A stretch of 64,000 nt of DNA from Alliaria petiolata (GCA_020283515.1 JAHZTW010000003.1:63301476-63365475), one strand, 5' to 3'. Positions 20,745 through 31,796 are shown, counted from the stretch's first letter. Notes: generated by a model from the sequence alone, not told the origin. Program-made: numbers and translations.

Positions 20745-21270
20745 ATAGATTTATTATTTTTTCACAGATTAATTTTGAGTAACAGATTTTTCATATAGAT
20801 TTATTTAATTGACAGATTTTTTTATGATAAGTCTGTAGCATGAGGTAGCAGATTTATTTTTGCTGGCAGTTTTAGTAGATGTCACAAACTTATTTAACAG
20901 ACTTATTGGGATGATACAACAGATTTACAAAATTTTGACAGACTTAATATATTGCGACATATTTATCTCACGGATTTATTTTTTCTGACAGATTAATATT
21001 TTTTCTTGATAGCAGATTTAATTTTAACGACAGACTTATGATTAGTTTGTCGTCAAAGCAAACTGAAAAAATAATTACTAAACTAGCATCTATGTTATAG
21101 CAGACTTTATTTCATTTAGTAGCAGTTTTGTAAATTTGAACAAGATCTACTTATTTGATGGCAGTTTTTTAGTTCATGAGACATCAGACTTATTTTTTTA
21201 ATAGAATAGCCTTTTCAATTTTTTTCTTTGATAACAGATTTTTAGTGTGACAGACTTTTATCTCTATGTT
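20745..21270 (+). repeat. Array of CAGAYTTAT-like motifs
   Basis: At least 14 copies of CAGATTTAT/CAGACTTAT (with variants such as ACAGATTAAT) occur in about 530 bp at irregular 15-40 bp spacing, nearly all in one orientation. The sequence between copies is not repeated, so this is not an ordinary tandem repeat. Confidence 0.8.
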
Positions 21271-21802
21271 ATGGTAGATTTTAAATGACAAACTAATACA
21301 TAATCTCCATGGAAGATTTTAATACAATATTATGATAAACTTATATGTTAAACTTGAGTCTTTTGTTTATTCACGCACAAGAAATAACCTTTTAGATTAT
21401 ACAAATAAAAAAGAATGCTAGAGGTCTATTAATGTTATGTCATTTTTATACTTCATATTTAATGTCTAAACTTGAAAGTTTTGATGAAAATTGATTCTTC
21501 TTTCACTTTTATTATTTTTCTACCGTCTCTCATGCTAATAAAATGATACTATGATGTGACTGTGATTTACAAGTATAGGAGTAATACGATTATGTTAAGG
21601 GTATATGTAATTTTACTTCAATCCAAATTTTACGAAAGTTTGAGTTATAACAAATTCTATTATGTTGGTCGTGTTGGGTCAAATGTTTTGTTCATGTTGT
21701 CGAGGCGTTAAACTTAAGATATGATTTCACGGTGAGTGTAACTTATGTCATATATGTCGATGTTGTTGATACGATAAAAAAATCTCAAGCAATAGTGTAC
21801 AT

Positions 21803-22118
21803 AAAAATCTTTCAAGGCTGTTAATCCAACAACACGATTCTTATACCCAAATTTCATTAATTCAATCACATCAAATGTTGAAGAAACCACACAAGACTTG
21901 CATCTAGTACACTTAAACCCTTTTGAGAGCTATTCCTGATGTCTAACATATCAAGGACGTTAAGGCATATGAAATTGAAACATAAAAATGAACTCTGTCT
22001 CTCTAACCAGAAAGCAGCAGAACCACTAATGAAAAAAAGAAAAGGATATATTTTGATGCTTCCATCAATAACCAGAAGGTCTCTGACTTGCTCATTGTAA
22101 ATCTCAATCATCTGAACA
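21803..22118 (-). pseudogene. Kinesin-14 motor-domain fragment
   Basis: The minus strand reads MIEIYNEQVRDLL(V)IDGS at 22111-22060, an intron-like AT-rich stretch, then LDIRNSSQKGLSVLDASLV, a one-base frameshift, and VSSTFDVIELMKFGYKN to about 21830, then a degraded R-V-V-G-L-T-A-L. These are consecutive motor-domain segments of plant kinesin-14s of the calponin-homology group. The P-loop and the neck are missing. It sits between a VANDAL-like element and a Helitron and may have been carried there by one of them. Confidence 0.8.
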
Positions 22119-22736
22119 TCAATATCTCCATATATTATATTTGAGACAAACCAGAATGTATATCTTCATATATTATATTTGACCTCTAATTATGGTTGGA
22201 ACACTATTCGAGATTTTAAGCATGAATTCACTTTGAAATTAAAGATTAAAAAACAACATGTAACTGCAAAATCTATCTTTCACTTTAAAATGAGAAGAAC
22301 AAAGATTCACGAGAATTAGGGGTGTGCTATGAACTAAGCATAATTTACTTAATAAGTTAAACGATTTTGTAAGTTTTCCATTATTTTTTATTATTATTTT
22401 GTGTGGTAATGGGAGAGAGGAGAGAAACCATATGTGATGAAAGAAGAAATAACCCTTTAATGTTAATTGATTTATTATGGTTTTACTTTTTTTTTGGTTA
22501 TTTCCAATTTTGATTATTTTTAGTTGAAAAATAATTCAAAATGGCATGGTTGTAAATATTAGGAAAAAAACTGGATATCATGTCTTTTGTCAAAAAATTT
22601 AAGCTATTCTAGTAAATCTTCAATCGATGGTGTTAATCTAGTAATAAACATATAAATATGTATTAATCTTCAATATATGTGTTATTCCCAAGAAAAAATG
22701 AGAAGTATATTGATCAAATAGAAGGAGGTGAAAGAA
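22119..22736. other. AT-rich intergenic sequence, nothing recognised
   Basis: A direct repeat of ATATCTCCATATATTATATTTGA type occurs at about 22125 and 22160. No coding or RNA gene signal is visible. Confidence 0.4.
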
Positions 22737-24953
22737 TCCTCTATGTATTAATTGAGAAACATTTTTAGAGAGTAGATTTACTTTTTGAACTATTTACAGT
22801 GGTGCCATTTTACTGATATGTCACCACCACACTTATTCTCCTATTATTTTAATACAAATATCCTTTTTGATTAGACTAATTACATTATATGTCTTTAACC
22901 ATTTATTACTTTTAACATTGTATTTATTAAGATATAATTCATGACTAATTTCCTTATATCATTTATTTATACATAATTCAATATTTAATTTATGAAGATA
23001 TTCTTTTTCTTTCTATTTCTTACGAAAAATATATCATACTAATTATTTTTTTAACAATATATTTCTTCTCTTATTTTTATTTAAATTTAGGTTTGTAAAA
23101 AAATAAATCATCACAACATCCATATAGTAAAAAATATATAGATTTTTTTATACATGTGTAATAATTCGAATTTTTTAAAATGAATATAAATTACTCAAAT
23201 GATTAATAAATATGAGTATGTTTTAAAAAATCTCACATTGGAAATGAGGATGTGTAGATGGTTCAAAAATCATTACAAAATGAACATAAATGATAAAAAA
23301 AACTGTAAAAGCAAGAAGCTTGATTTAATAGTATTCGATATTTATAAATATTTTTTGGTTTAATATAGTTTGTTAATAGAACCATATAAATTAACCAAAT
23401 AATATAAATATTTAAACTTGATAACAAGTTAAAAATATTATATCAAAAAGTCAAAATATTAAAATGGTCTAATATGTTAAAAACAAATAATATTATAAAT
23501 AATTTCTTTCTTTATGAAGAAACCATCATTTAATTTATGAAGATATTGTCTTTCTTTCTATTTTTTTACCAAAAATATTCATACTAATTATTTTTTAAAA
23601 CACTATATTTCTTCTCATATTTTTGTTTAAACTTAGTTTTGTAAGAAAAAAAAATCATCATAACATCAATATAGTAAAAAATATATAGATTTTTTATACA
23701 AGTGTTATAATTCGAATTTGTTTATAAATGAATATAAAAAAGAACATAAATAATAAATATTGTTTTTGTTTAATATGGTTTGTTAATAGAACCATATAAA
23801 TTAACCAAATAATATAAATATTTAAACTTGATAACAAGTTAAAAATATTATATCAAAAAGTTGAAATATTAAAATAGTTTAATATGTTAAAGACAAATAA
23901 TATTATAAATATTTTCTTTCTTTATGAAGAAAATATCATTTAATTTATGAAGATATTGTCTTTCTTACTATTTTTTTTTATCAAAAATATATCATACTAA
24001 TTATTTTTTTAAACACTATATTTCTTCTCATATTTTTGGTTAAACTTAGTTTTGTAAGAAAAAAAAATCATCATAACATCAATATAGTAAAAATATATAT
24101 AGATTTTTTTATACAAGTGTTATAATTCGAATTTTTTATAAATGAATACAAATTACTTAAATGATTAATAATATGCGTATGTTTTAAAATATCTCACATT
24201 TGGTTGAAAAATCATTATAAAAAGAACATAAATGATAAAAAAAAAAACTGTAAAAGGAAGAAGATTGATTTAATAGCCATCCATATTTATAAATATTTTT
24301 TTTGGTTTATTATGGTTTTGTTAATAGAACCATATAAATTAACCAAATAATATAAATATTTAAACTCTACAACAAGTTAAAATATTATATCAAAAAGTAA
24401 AAATATTAAAAATAGTTTAAACAAATAATATTATAAATATTTTCTTTCTTTATGAATAAAACATCATTTAATTTATGAAGATATTGTCTTTCTTTCTATT
24501 TCTTACCAAAAAATATATCATACTAATTATTTTTTAAAACACCATATTTATTCTCTAATTTTTGTTTAAACTTAGTTTTGTAAAAAAAAAAAATCATCAC
24601 AACATCCGTATAGTAAAAAAATATATAGATTTTTTATACATGTGTTATAATTCGAATTTTTATCATTTATATAAATTACTCAAATGATTAATAAATATGA
24701 GTATGTTTTAAAAAATCACACGTTGAAAATGAGAATGTGTAGATAGTTCAAAAATCATTATAAAAAACATTAATGATTAAAAAAACTGTAAAAGTAAGAA
24801 GCTTAATTTAATAGACATCCATACATATTATTCATATATATATATATATATATAACTCATTAAGTTATTTGTATTTTAAACAATTTCAAAACCATCTTTA
24901 ATAAAATTCTTTATTGATTTTTCATACTGCGCAGGGCGTAGGTTATCACCTAG
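22737..24953 (+). mobile_element. Helitron built mainly of internal repeats
   Basis: The 5' end (A then TCCTCTATGTATTAATTGAG) has the block ACTATTTACAGTGGTGCCAT. The 3' end is CTGCGCAGGGCGTAGG then TTATCACCTAG (CTAG 24950-24953) followed by T. The same termini occur in reverse at 18589-19571 and 40362-42561, so this is one family. The interior is four copies of a roughly 0.4-0.55 kb unit. The 3' end supplies the stop codon of the adjacent defensin-like gene. Confidence 0.85.
22985..24840 (+). repeat. Four direct copies of a 0.4-0.55 kb unit in the Helitron
   Basis: Units begin at AATTTATGAAGATAT near 22987, 23532, 23941 and 24471. Each contains TCATCA(C/T)AACATC, TTATA...AATTCGAATTT, and AACCATATAAATTAACCAAA. 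The second unit lacks about 140 bp and the fourth is short at its end. The related Helitron at 40362-42561 has about two units. Confidence 0.85.
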
Positions 24954-25302
24954 TTATAGGATTACAACAACAACGACGAAAAGGGGAAATATATTGACCT
25001 TCAGGATCAATGCAGCTACCATTTTTATAAGCCAATCCTACACACATTTTGTTACATTCTGGATTATGAAACGTCACGTTACATTCCTCGTAACAAGTTG
25101 GAGGCACAATTCTCGCGTTTATTCCTATTCCTACAATCATGCAAAGTAGTTTAAAAAACAAAAAAAAACAAAACAGTACAAATTGAATATGTGATTAATG
25201 CAATAATCGTGAATATAAATATACAATACCGGAGAAAAGATCATAGGAGATAGACATTGTAACCACGAGAGCGAATGCCACCCACAATTTTGAAGAATCC
25301 AT
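24946..25302 (-). CDS. Defensin-like (DEFL) secreted cysteine-rich peptide, two exons
   Basis: Exon 1 is 25302-25230 and exon 2 is 25130-24946; the 99-bp intron has GT...AG ends and joins in frame to give 85 residues. Residues 1-25 form a signal peptide (MDSSKLWVAFALVVTMSISY...). The mature part has eight cysteines at 37, 41, 50, 54, 64, 78, 79 and 80: C-x3-C-x8-C-x3-C-x9-C-x13-CCC, with the CCCNP ending seen in some Arabidopsis DEFL genes. Such peptides are secreted and act in defence or reproductive signalling; the role here is unknown. The last two residues and the TGA stop lie within the 3' end of the Helitron (boundary 24953/24954). I see no disabling change. Confidence 0.82.
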
Positions 25303-26214
25303 TTTAAAAAGTCTCTCCGACACTCAAATTTTTTATATAACGAAAACAAGATTTATCTTTTCTTAAAGATATGGTTTGACTTTGATGTATATTGAAAACA
25401 AGATTTAGCAGAGAATGAAAAAGTGACAAATTTATAACATATGGCAATTAAGGTAATTCCTTAAACATTAAATTAGTGCCTCCAAAACAAAATCTTGTTT
25501 TGGTCTCTTTCCTTTTTAAATCGCAATCTTACCAAATAATCAATGTGTTTTTTTTTTGGATGTGAAGTCAAATAATCATCAAATAATCAATGTTTTTTTC
25601 TAATGTCTTTAATATTTAAAGTCAAAACATAATATAAAACATATTTTTATGTTACTAAATTAGAAATACATTTAAACATGTTGATACGCGTTATTATACT
25701 AGAAGATCTGTCATTGGATAATTTATTTCTTATAACCAAAAAAAATTAAATAAAAATATAAAAACCAGAGAAACCAAAAATTAATGAGAATTCTTATTTT
25801 TGACCCATTTGTTGATATTCATCCGTATTTTGCGTTTTCTTATTATTAATACCAAAGAGGATGTGTGTTTATCCAATATTGGTATTTGATTCGATATTGC
25901 TACTAAAGTTTGTTGTTAGGTATTTCTATCAAATTGATTTCTATATGTATTGGAGTTAAAAATAAATAGTCCCATCCCGGCCGTGTGTATACATAGTTTC
26001 TCTATTCGTTCTTATTTTCACCAAAGATGATTGGTTTTTTCAAATGATTGTTGGCTAGAGATTGGAGTTACGATCTTAAAAAGAATTTCATTGAATGGTA
26101 AAAGTGAAAATCATAAAGAGCCTAAAAGAATTAACCAAAGAAGATGTCAAAATTTGATGTCAAAGAAGATATATACTACACGATAATTTATATTTTATAA
26201 ATGGGAAGATTACT
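25303..26214. other. Upstream region of the DEFL gene; no other gene
   Basis: AT-rich sequence with a TATA-like TTATATAA at about 25332-25339 (minus strand), some 30 bases before the ATG. I see no further coding sequence up to the element at 26215. Confidence 0.4.
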
Positions 26215-26417
26215 CAGATATCATATAAATTAGGTGAAATGACCAGTTACATATAAAATTTTTTTTATTACTATCATATTTTGCCTATATTTTCCATATC
26301 TAGCGTGCTCTTGTTACATGTTATAGGAAAAAACGTAATTACAAAAAATGTCATTACTTTTTAATTTCACATAAGAAAAAACGCGCCGCCACTCAGAAAT
26401 CGCTGACGTGTATTAAT

Positions 26418-26990
26418 AAACTCAGCCGTAAAGCGCTACTGCGGTAATGACGGCTGAGTTACTGTATGTTGCGACTGATTTAAGAAAAATGGCTGAGTTA
26501 TGAGCTAACGGCTGACTTACGTGTATAACCCAGCCTGGTGTTTCGGCTGACTTAACGAAATATGTCTGAGTTACGAGAAAAACGGCTGACTTACGAGATA
26601 ACCCAGCCATAAGTTACGGCTGAGTTATAACCCGATGGTTGATTTGTCAAAATTTGGCTAAGTTATTGTTTCGACACGACTGAATTAACTTTCTCCGTCT
26701 GGCTGAGTTATTGCTTCGTTACGGCTGATTTTCGTGTAAGTGTCATAAATCAGCCGTAATGAGCTGGGTTAATAAAAAACTCGGCCTAATTACGGCTGAT
26801 TTAGTAGGGAAAGATTAATTACCAAAATAGCATGCTTTGACGGCTGACTTATTAAACGATACGGCTGAGCTAAAGATTTTCAGTTGAGTTACGACATTAA
26901 ACGACTGAATTTGGCAGCCACTTTTTCGTTTTCTAATTACTGTAATAGTATTCATGTTACGACTGACTTAAAGTTTTGTTTGTTGGCTGG
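26418..26990. repeat. Degenerate GGCTGASTTA motif array
   Basis: About 20 copies of (A)CGGCTGA(G/C)TTA and close variants lie in 570 bp at 15-40 bp spacing, mostly forward, with at least four reverse copies (AACTCAGCCGTAA, AAATCAGCCGTAAT, AACCCAGCC twice). Sequence between copies is unrelated. Confidence 0.85.
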
Positions 26991-27040
26991 TTTAAGACAG
27001 TTGATTTACGTGTTCGTTTGGTTGCTTACTTGCCATGTCA

Positions 27041-27225
27041 TCATCAACAAAGAAATACGAAACGTCATCTTCCTCTTCCTCTTCCTCGTCGTCGTCATCG
27101 TATTTGTTGCCGTCGTTGTTCTTCACATCAACAGAGAAATACGAAACGTCGTCTTCGTCTTCCTCGTCGTCGTCATCGTCTTTCTCGTCGTCGTTGTTCT
27201 TCACATCAACAGAGATTTCCAGAAC
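27041..27225. repeat. 84-bp tandem duplication, low-complexity TCGTC/TCCTC
   Basis: CATCAACARAGAAATACGAAACG recurs at about 27041 and 27125, with a partial third copy at about 27207, separated by TCCTCG/TCGTCG runs. The Ser-rich and Asp/Glu-rich frames on both strands are products of the trinucleotide bias. Confidence 0.7.
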
Positions 27226-27324
27226 TTAAATTTTGAACATCCAATTCGTCATCTTCTTCCTCGTTCTTCTTCATTTTCGTTCATCCTTCTCAGATATATG
27301 ATGGATCTGGTTTCGGTCATTGTG

Positions 27325-27620
27325 GATTATTTACGGCTGACTTATGGATTGTTTACGGCTGACTTATGGATTTTTTACGGCTGACTTATGGATTGTTTAC
27401 GGCGGAATTATGGATTGAAAAGTAAGAGTTCACTCGAGAAAACGAAGAGTCCCCTCGAGAAAACGAAGGGTCGGTAATTGTGAATTGTTTACGGCTGACT
27501 TATGGATTGTTTACGGCTGACTTATGGATTGTTTACGGCTGACTTATGGATTGTTTACGGCTGACTTATGGATTGTATACGGCTGACTTATGGATTGTTT
27601 ACGGCTGACTTATGGATTGG
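27325..27620 (+). repeat. 21-bp tandem array TTTACGGCTGACTTATGGATTG
   Basis: Four units lie at 27328-27416 and seven more at 27487-27620. Each contains the ACGGCTGACTTA motif of the array upstream. They are separated by a spacer with GAGTTCACTCGAGAAAACGA and AGAGTCCCCTCGAGAAAACG, which recurs after the second block, so there is a higher-order repeat. Confidence 0.9.
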
Positions 27621-27719
27621 AAACAAAGAGTTCACTCGAGAAAACGAAGAGTCCCCTCGAGAAAACGACGAGTCCCCACTCGAGTTCGTGAAAAAGGAGA
27701 CGAAATACGACGGGGATAA

Positions 27720-27825
27720 GAGAAGCAGCCGGAAGAGACGATACGACGGCCGGAAGAGACGATACGACGGCCGGAAGAGACGAGGTTTCGCCGAGAGAGA
27801 GAGGTTTCGCCAAGAGAGAGGTTTT
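27720..27825 (+). repeat. Three 22-bp units of CCGGAAGAGACGATACGACG
   Basis: The unit recurs at about 27729, 27751 and 27773 and leads into GTTTCGCC(G/A)AGAGAGAG duplicates. The repeat reading (RKRRYDG) is not evidence of a protein. Confidence 0.8.
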
Positions 27826-28194
27826 TTTCCGTAAATGTTGTTAATGACATGAATTTTTTTTTTTTATCTTTAATGAGGTAGATTAAACTAATTTTTGGTT
27901 AATCATTTTTTAATTAAAAAAATCTCAAATTAATCAAGGGTGTTAATTGTAATTACACAAGGGCACAAAATATTTGAATAATTTTTTAAAAATGTATAAT
28001 ATACTAATAATATTCCAACTTTTCTGTAATATCTGAATAATTCTTTCTTTACAAATTTCATATAACTTATTCTTCTAAGCCAGAGTTTCCATATATTTCT
28101 TTATATTCAGTCAACAATTTGTAAGTTTATTTCTTATAATAATAGTATGAATTTACAAATACAAAACATTTTGGGATGGGATACGATATCCCGC

Positions 28195-28970
28195 TGCGTA
28201 GCCTCAAATTCTGATCGTAGCCTCAAATTACGCTCTCAAATACGAGGATAAGAAATCTGGTCGTAGCCTCAAATTCTTGAGGTTTTTATGGTTGCTCTTA
28301 TGAATTCGATAACAAATTTGTATGGTGTGAAATATACAATTTTGACTCCGGTTTATGGAGGACTCTTGATTTCACTCCATAATGGCGTATAAAGTGTGAC
28401 GATGGCGTTTTTCTCAAGGGAATTGAGCTCAGAGGGTTATTATACATAATCTGTTTTGCTTATACGAGAGAGAGATTTGGGCCGCTTCTGCCTCTGCCAC
28501 ATGGATATTGGAATTACTTGGTTACTCTATCTTGTGTTAGAGAAGAGAAGCTTGCGGCTTTATTTGACTACTACGGATATCCATATTCATTTGATATATG
28601 GATCACGACTATGATTGACACCGAAAAGGTGTCGTGGAGCAAGTTCTTGAAAGTGGATGCGAGCTGCGAGGTCACACCCAGGGCCGGCCATAAAAATTGA
28701 CGAGGTGAAGGAAGTCTTCATGTTTTTTGGAACAAATGAGAGGATGAGGAATGGCAGAACACTTAACATCATTGGAGAGGCTGGATACGTTAGACAAGTG
28801 GATTTTAATCTTACATTACGTGTTCATTTACAAGGAGTTTCTTTATTGACGAGGTGAAGAAAGTCTTCATGCTTTTTGGAACAAATAAGAGGATGAGGAA
28901 TGGCAGAACACGTAACATCATTGGAGAGACTGGATACGTTAGACAAGTGGATCTCGGAGAACGTTAGAGA
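28195..28970 (+). pseudogene. F-box-associated (FBA) gene fragment, copy D
   Basis: Sequence from about 28228 is homologous to the middle and 3' part of the intact gene at 48757-50037 (for example YEIYNFDSGLWR, SCVREEKLAALF, DIWITTMIDTEKVSWSKFL). The F-box half is missing. The start shows three copies of GTAGCCTCAAATT. Stops and indels break the frame. The segment ending GTTAGACAAGTGGAT is present twice (about 28697-28805 and 28849-28965), an internal duplication. At 28678 a CCAGGGCCGGCCAT stretch is foreign to the family. The copy ends abruptly at the LINE junction. Confidence 0.85.
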
Positions 28971-29784
28971 TTACCTTGTACATCACATTGCAACAGTAGA
29001 TATGACGGTATTCATTCATCCCTTGCGATTCCGTCTTCTTGGGAATCAAAGCCAGGATTGTGGAATTAACACCCTTAGGAAGAAACCCCTTCAAGAAAAA
29101 CGATTGAATAGCCACTACAAAATCTCTGCCAGAATTGATCATGTTCCTTTAAAAAATTCAACTGTATACCCATCAGGACCTGGGGATTTATTACTTGGCA
29201 TCGAGAAAATGACTTTTCTGAATTCTTCTTCTGTAACTTCTTTCATGAGCTGCGTATGATCTGAATTTGAGCACCTTAAAGTCAGCATGTTTTGAATCTC
29301 ATCAGTGGTTATACCCTCGAACTCCTCTGTTTTAATATCTTCTTGTGTTGTGTAAACTCTACCATCTGAACATGTGATCTCTCTGATTGCGTTGCTGGTT
29401 GCTTGGGCTTTTATTGCATTGTGGAAGGAGCGATTATTTTTATCTCCAACTTGGAGCCAATGTAGTTTGGACTTTTGTTTCAGAAAATCTTCCTCAAGAG
29501 CAGCTACAAATTCCCAGCGTGTATAAGCTAAAGATTCTTCTTCGATCGCCTCTGGAGACAGGTCTTCAAAAGAGTCTTGTTGCTTTTCACAAAAGGGTTA
29601 TGTAAGCCTCATCCACTCGGCCTGGCAAATTGCTCAGCTTATTTCTACTTAGCTCCTTTAAAATAGGCTTTAGAGCTTCTAGTTTCTTCGTGAATCTGAA
29701 CATCGCCGAGGTGGAATGATGCAGAGCTAATGTGTTATCCCAAAACTCTTGAATAGTAGTAAAAAATTCCGGCACTGAAATCAA
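28971..29784 (-). pseudogene. LINE reverse transcriptase N-terminal part
   Basis: 29784-29587 reads FFTTIQEFWDNTLALHHSTS and FTKKLEALKPILKELSRNKL, the linker between endonuclease and RT. 29142-28971 reads FVVAIQSFFLKGFLPKGVNS, ILALIPKKTES and YRHIYCCNVMYKVIS, the RT finger region. The catalytic DD box lies in the missing part. Confidence 0.8.
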
Positions 29785-29910
29785 AATATTTGTAAACTTA
29801 AACGGGCCTCTCGGTCGTGCAGTTTCTGTCCCAAATTTAAATCTGCATCGGAGATGATCCGAGCATCCTCCGGCTTCGAACGTGCTATATGAGAACCGGA
29901 AAAAAATATT

Positions 29911-30444
29911 TCATGTATCATTAGTAAGCACTCGATCTAGCTTTTTGCAAATCAAATCTTTCTCTTGTTTGTTGCACCAAGTGAATAAAGGACCATGATA
30001 GCTCATGTCCGATAGAGAACAATAATGAACCGTGTCTTGAAAATCCCACATTCCCGGAGGAATGGAAGGAGAATTCTCAAAACCTGAATGTTCTTCCCCG
30101 TCTAGAATCTCATTGAAATCACCAAGAATTAACCAAGGAACTATGCAGCACCCGCCTCCACCAAAACTGAACATGTAGTCATTCGCCCGCTTTTGAAAAC
30201 CGGTGTAACTCTTACAGTGTTCTTTCAAACCACCCCAAATCCTTCCCAGTCTGTTAAACTCATAATTCGACATGACTGACCAATCACGAAACACTGATGA
30301 AACAATTTGTGGCGCTTTATTTTCCTTAACTCTCGTCTCCAATATGCACCCAAATTGCATCAAACTTTGCTGAATCCAATCACGAACAACTGAATGTTTA
30401 TTTGATTTATTGAAGCCACGCATATTCCAAAAGAATCCTGACAT
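29911..30444 (-). pseudogene. LINE endonuclease domain (APE-type)
   Basis: The start SGFFWNMRGFNKSNKHSVVR and the later WLILGDFNEILDGEEHSG and FTWCNKQEKDLICKKLDR are characteristic of the endonuclease of plant LINEs, which nicks target DNA for priming. The middle of the domain is collapsed (about 30180-30240), with SFIYA-type core residues missing. Confidence 0.8.
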
Positions 30445-30929
30445 TATTATTGGTTTTTGGAGTTTCTTTTTCTCGAATTGCTAGGGACTAAATCTTTAGC
30501 TTTAAGAGTAGAAGTCTCTGAAAGAACCTTATGCGAAGTTTTTGACGTACGTGGTAGAGTAGCTCTTAGAATCGTACATGCCTTCTCTATACGCAAAGCT
30601 TCTTGCTTCTTAGTTTCAAGCATCTCATCCCACTCCTCATCCGTTCCAGAACATGTTCATCATCACTGGCCTCAGTTATTTCCTCTTCCTATTCATTTTC
30701 CAATCCCTCATCTGTTTCACCCAAGACAGAGTATCTCGATGGAGAAGAGTGCATGACCTGTCCGAGAGCCAGTGGAACATGTCTCCTTTCGTTACTTCTA
30801 CTTCCTTTTCCAGGAAAAACCCCTTGTCGTTTACCTCCGCTGAATCAGAAGCATTATTCACCTCTTTTAAATCTAAGTTTGCCTCTGCCTGAGTCAAATC
30901 CTCTATGTTTTTTCATGTCGAGCTTCTCA

Positions 30930-31796
30930 CTATTGCCTCCTGTGACTCTTTATAGGCAGTGCGGACTCCGAGTCTCTTGAAGCAAGCATAATTTGATCAC
31001 TTTTTCTAATAACCTCACCTTCCTCGATTTCCACTACCTTTTCGTTCACTGGCGTAACCGATTTTACCACACACGCTTCTTCTTGGTGACCCCATTTACT
31101 GCACCGAGTGCAACGAGGAGGTAACCACGGGTAAAAAAAACTCCACCGTTGCATCCACACCTTGGTCCATCGTAAATTTGAAAGTTTTGGGGAGCTCCTT
31201 TGATAAATTAACTTCGACGAACACCTTTGCTTCTTCAAAATTAATGCATAACTCTGTATTTGGGTGCAATCTGATAGGGTTTCCCATAGGACTTGTAAGA
31301 AAACCTAGTCCCTCCCATGAGTACATCGTGTGTGGAACATTCTTTAGTGTAACCCATAATGGCATAGTTTTGAGTTCAGGTTGAGTCTCTTCAAGAATAG
31401 GAGACCACTTCGATACAATCATAGGCATATCAGCAATATTCCACATTCCCCTTCTTAAAAATCTCGCCCGCACAGAGGGGTCACGAATCTGAAACTAGAC
31501 CGATGTTGTGTTTATTGCAAACACATCAACTTTTATAGATTTGTCACCGAGTGTCCTATTTTATTCACTATAACATGGTTCTTTGCAACATGGGGAACTT
31601 GAGATGGAAATCGACCTACTAAGAAATCCTCCCATAGAGGGACTGATTCCTTAATTACCTCTTTCGGAACTGCTATTGTTGGAACACCATCAATCATTGA
31701 CACTTCGAATTCATGTTTTTTCAGTGAAGGACGCTTGTTCATCACCGCAGCCCAAGACTGCTTTTTTCCTTGCTTTTGAGAAGTATTACCATCCAT
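30930..31796 (-). pseudogene. LINE ORF1: DUF4283 domain and CCHC zinc knuckle
   Basis: Residues after MDGNTSQKQGKKQSWAAVMN belong to the DUF4283 RNA-binding domain (VPLWEDFLVGRFPSQVPHVAK, FLRRGMWNIADMPMIVSKW). A CCHC knuckle CTRCSKWGHQEEAC follows at about 31105-31065. The frame shifts near 31545, has a TAG near 31495, and shifts again near 31130, so it is dead. ORF1 proteins bind the element RNA. Confidence 0.8.

Larger units (their letters stand above)
19721..21620. mobile_element. VANDAL-like MULE remnant (element 1)
   Basis: The left edge GGAAAGATTACATAAATAACC resembles the left edge of the element at 26215 (GGGAAGATTACTCAGATATC). Near 21600 an inverse edge (GGGTATATGTAATTTTAC) is found. 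No transposase remains and no terminal inverted repeats are seen, as is usual for VANDALs. It holds a long array of one short motif and is interrupted by a hAT MITE. The classification is an inference from ends and architecture, and the exact borders are uncertain. Confidence 0.45.
26215..27990. mobile_element. VANDAL-like MULE remnant (element 2)
   Basis: The left edge GGGAAGATTACTCAGATATC resembles that at 19721. The right side ends near TGTTAATTGTAATTACAC (about 27950). No transposase, no inverted repeats and no clear target duplication are visible. The interior is dominated by one degenerate motif (GGCTGASTTA) and by two higher-order tandem arrays. Classification is an inference from architecture. 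Confidence 0.45.

Noticed and set aside
27035..27229. Poly-Ser protein (plus) and Asp/Glu-rich protein (minus)
   Set aside because: Both come from TCGTC/TCCTC trinucleotide runs in an 84-bp duplicate within a transposon remnant.
27325..27620. Regular 21-bp repeats resembling a CRISPR array
   Set aside because: The units are contiguous with no unique spacers, and the sequence is a plant genome; it is a tandem repeat.
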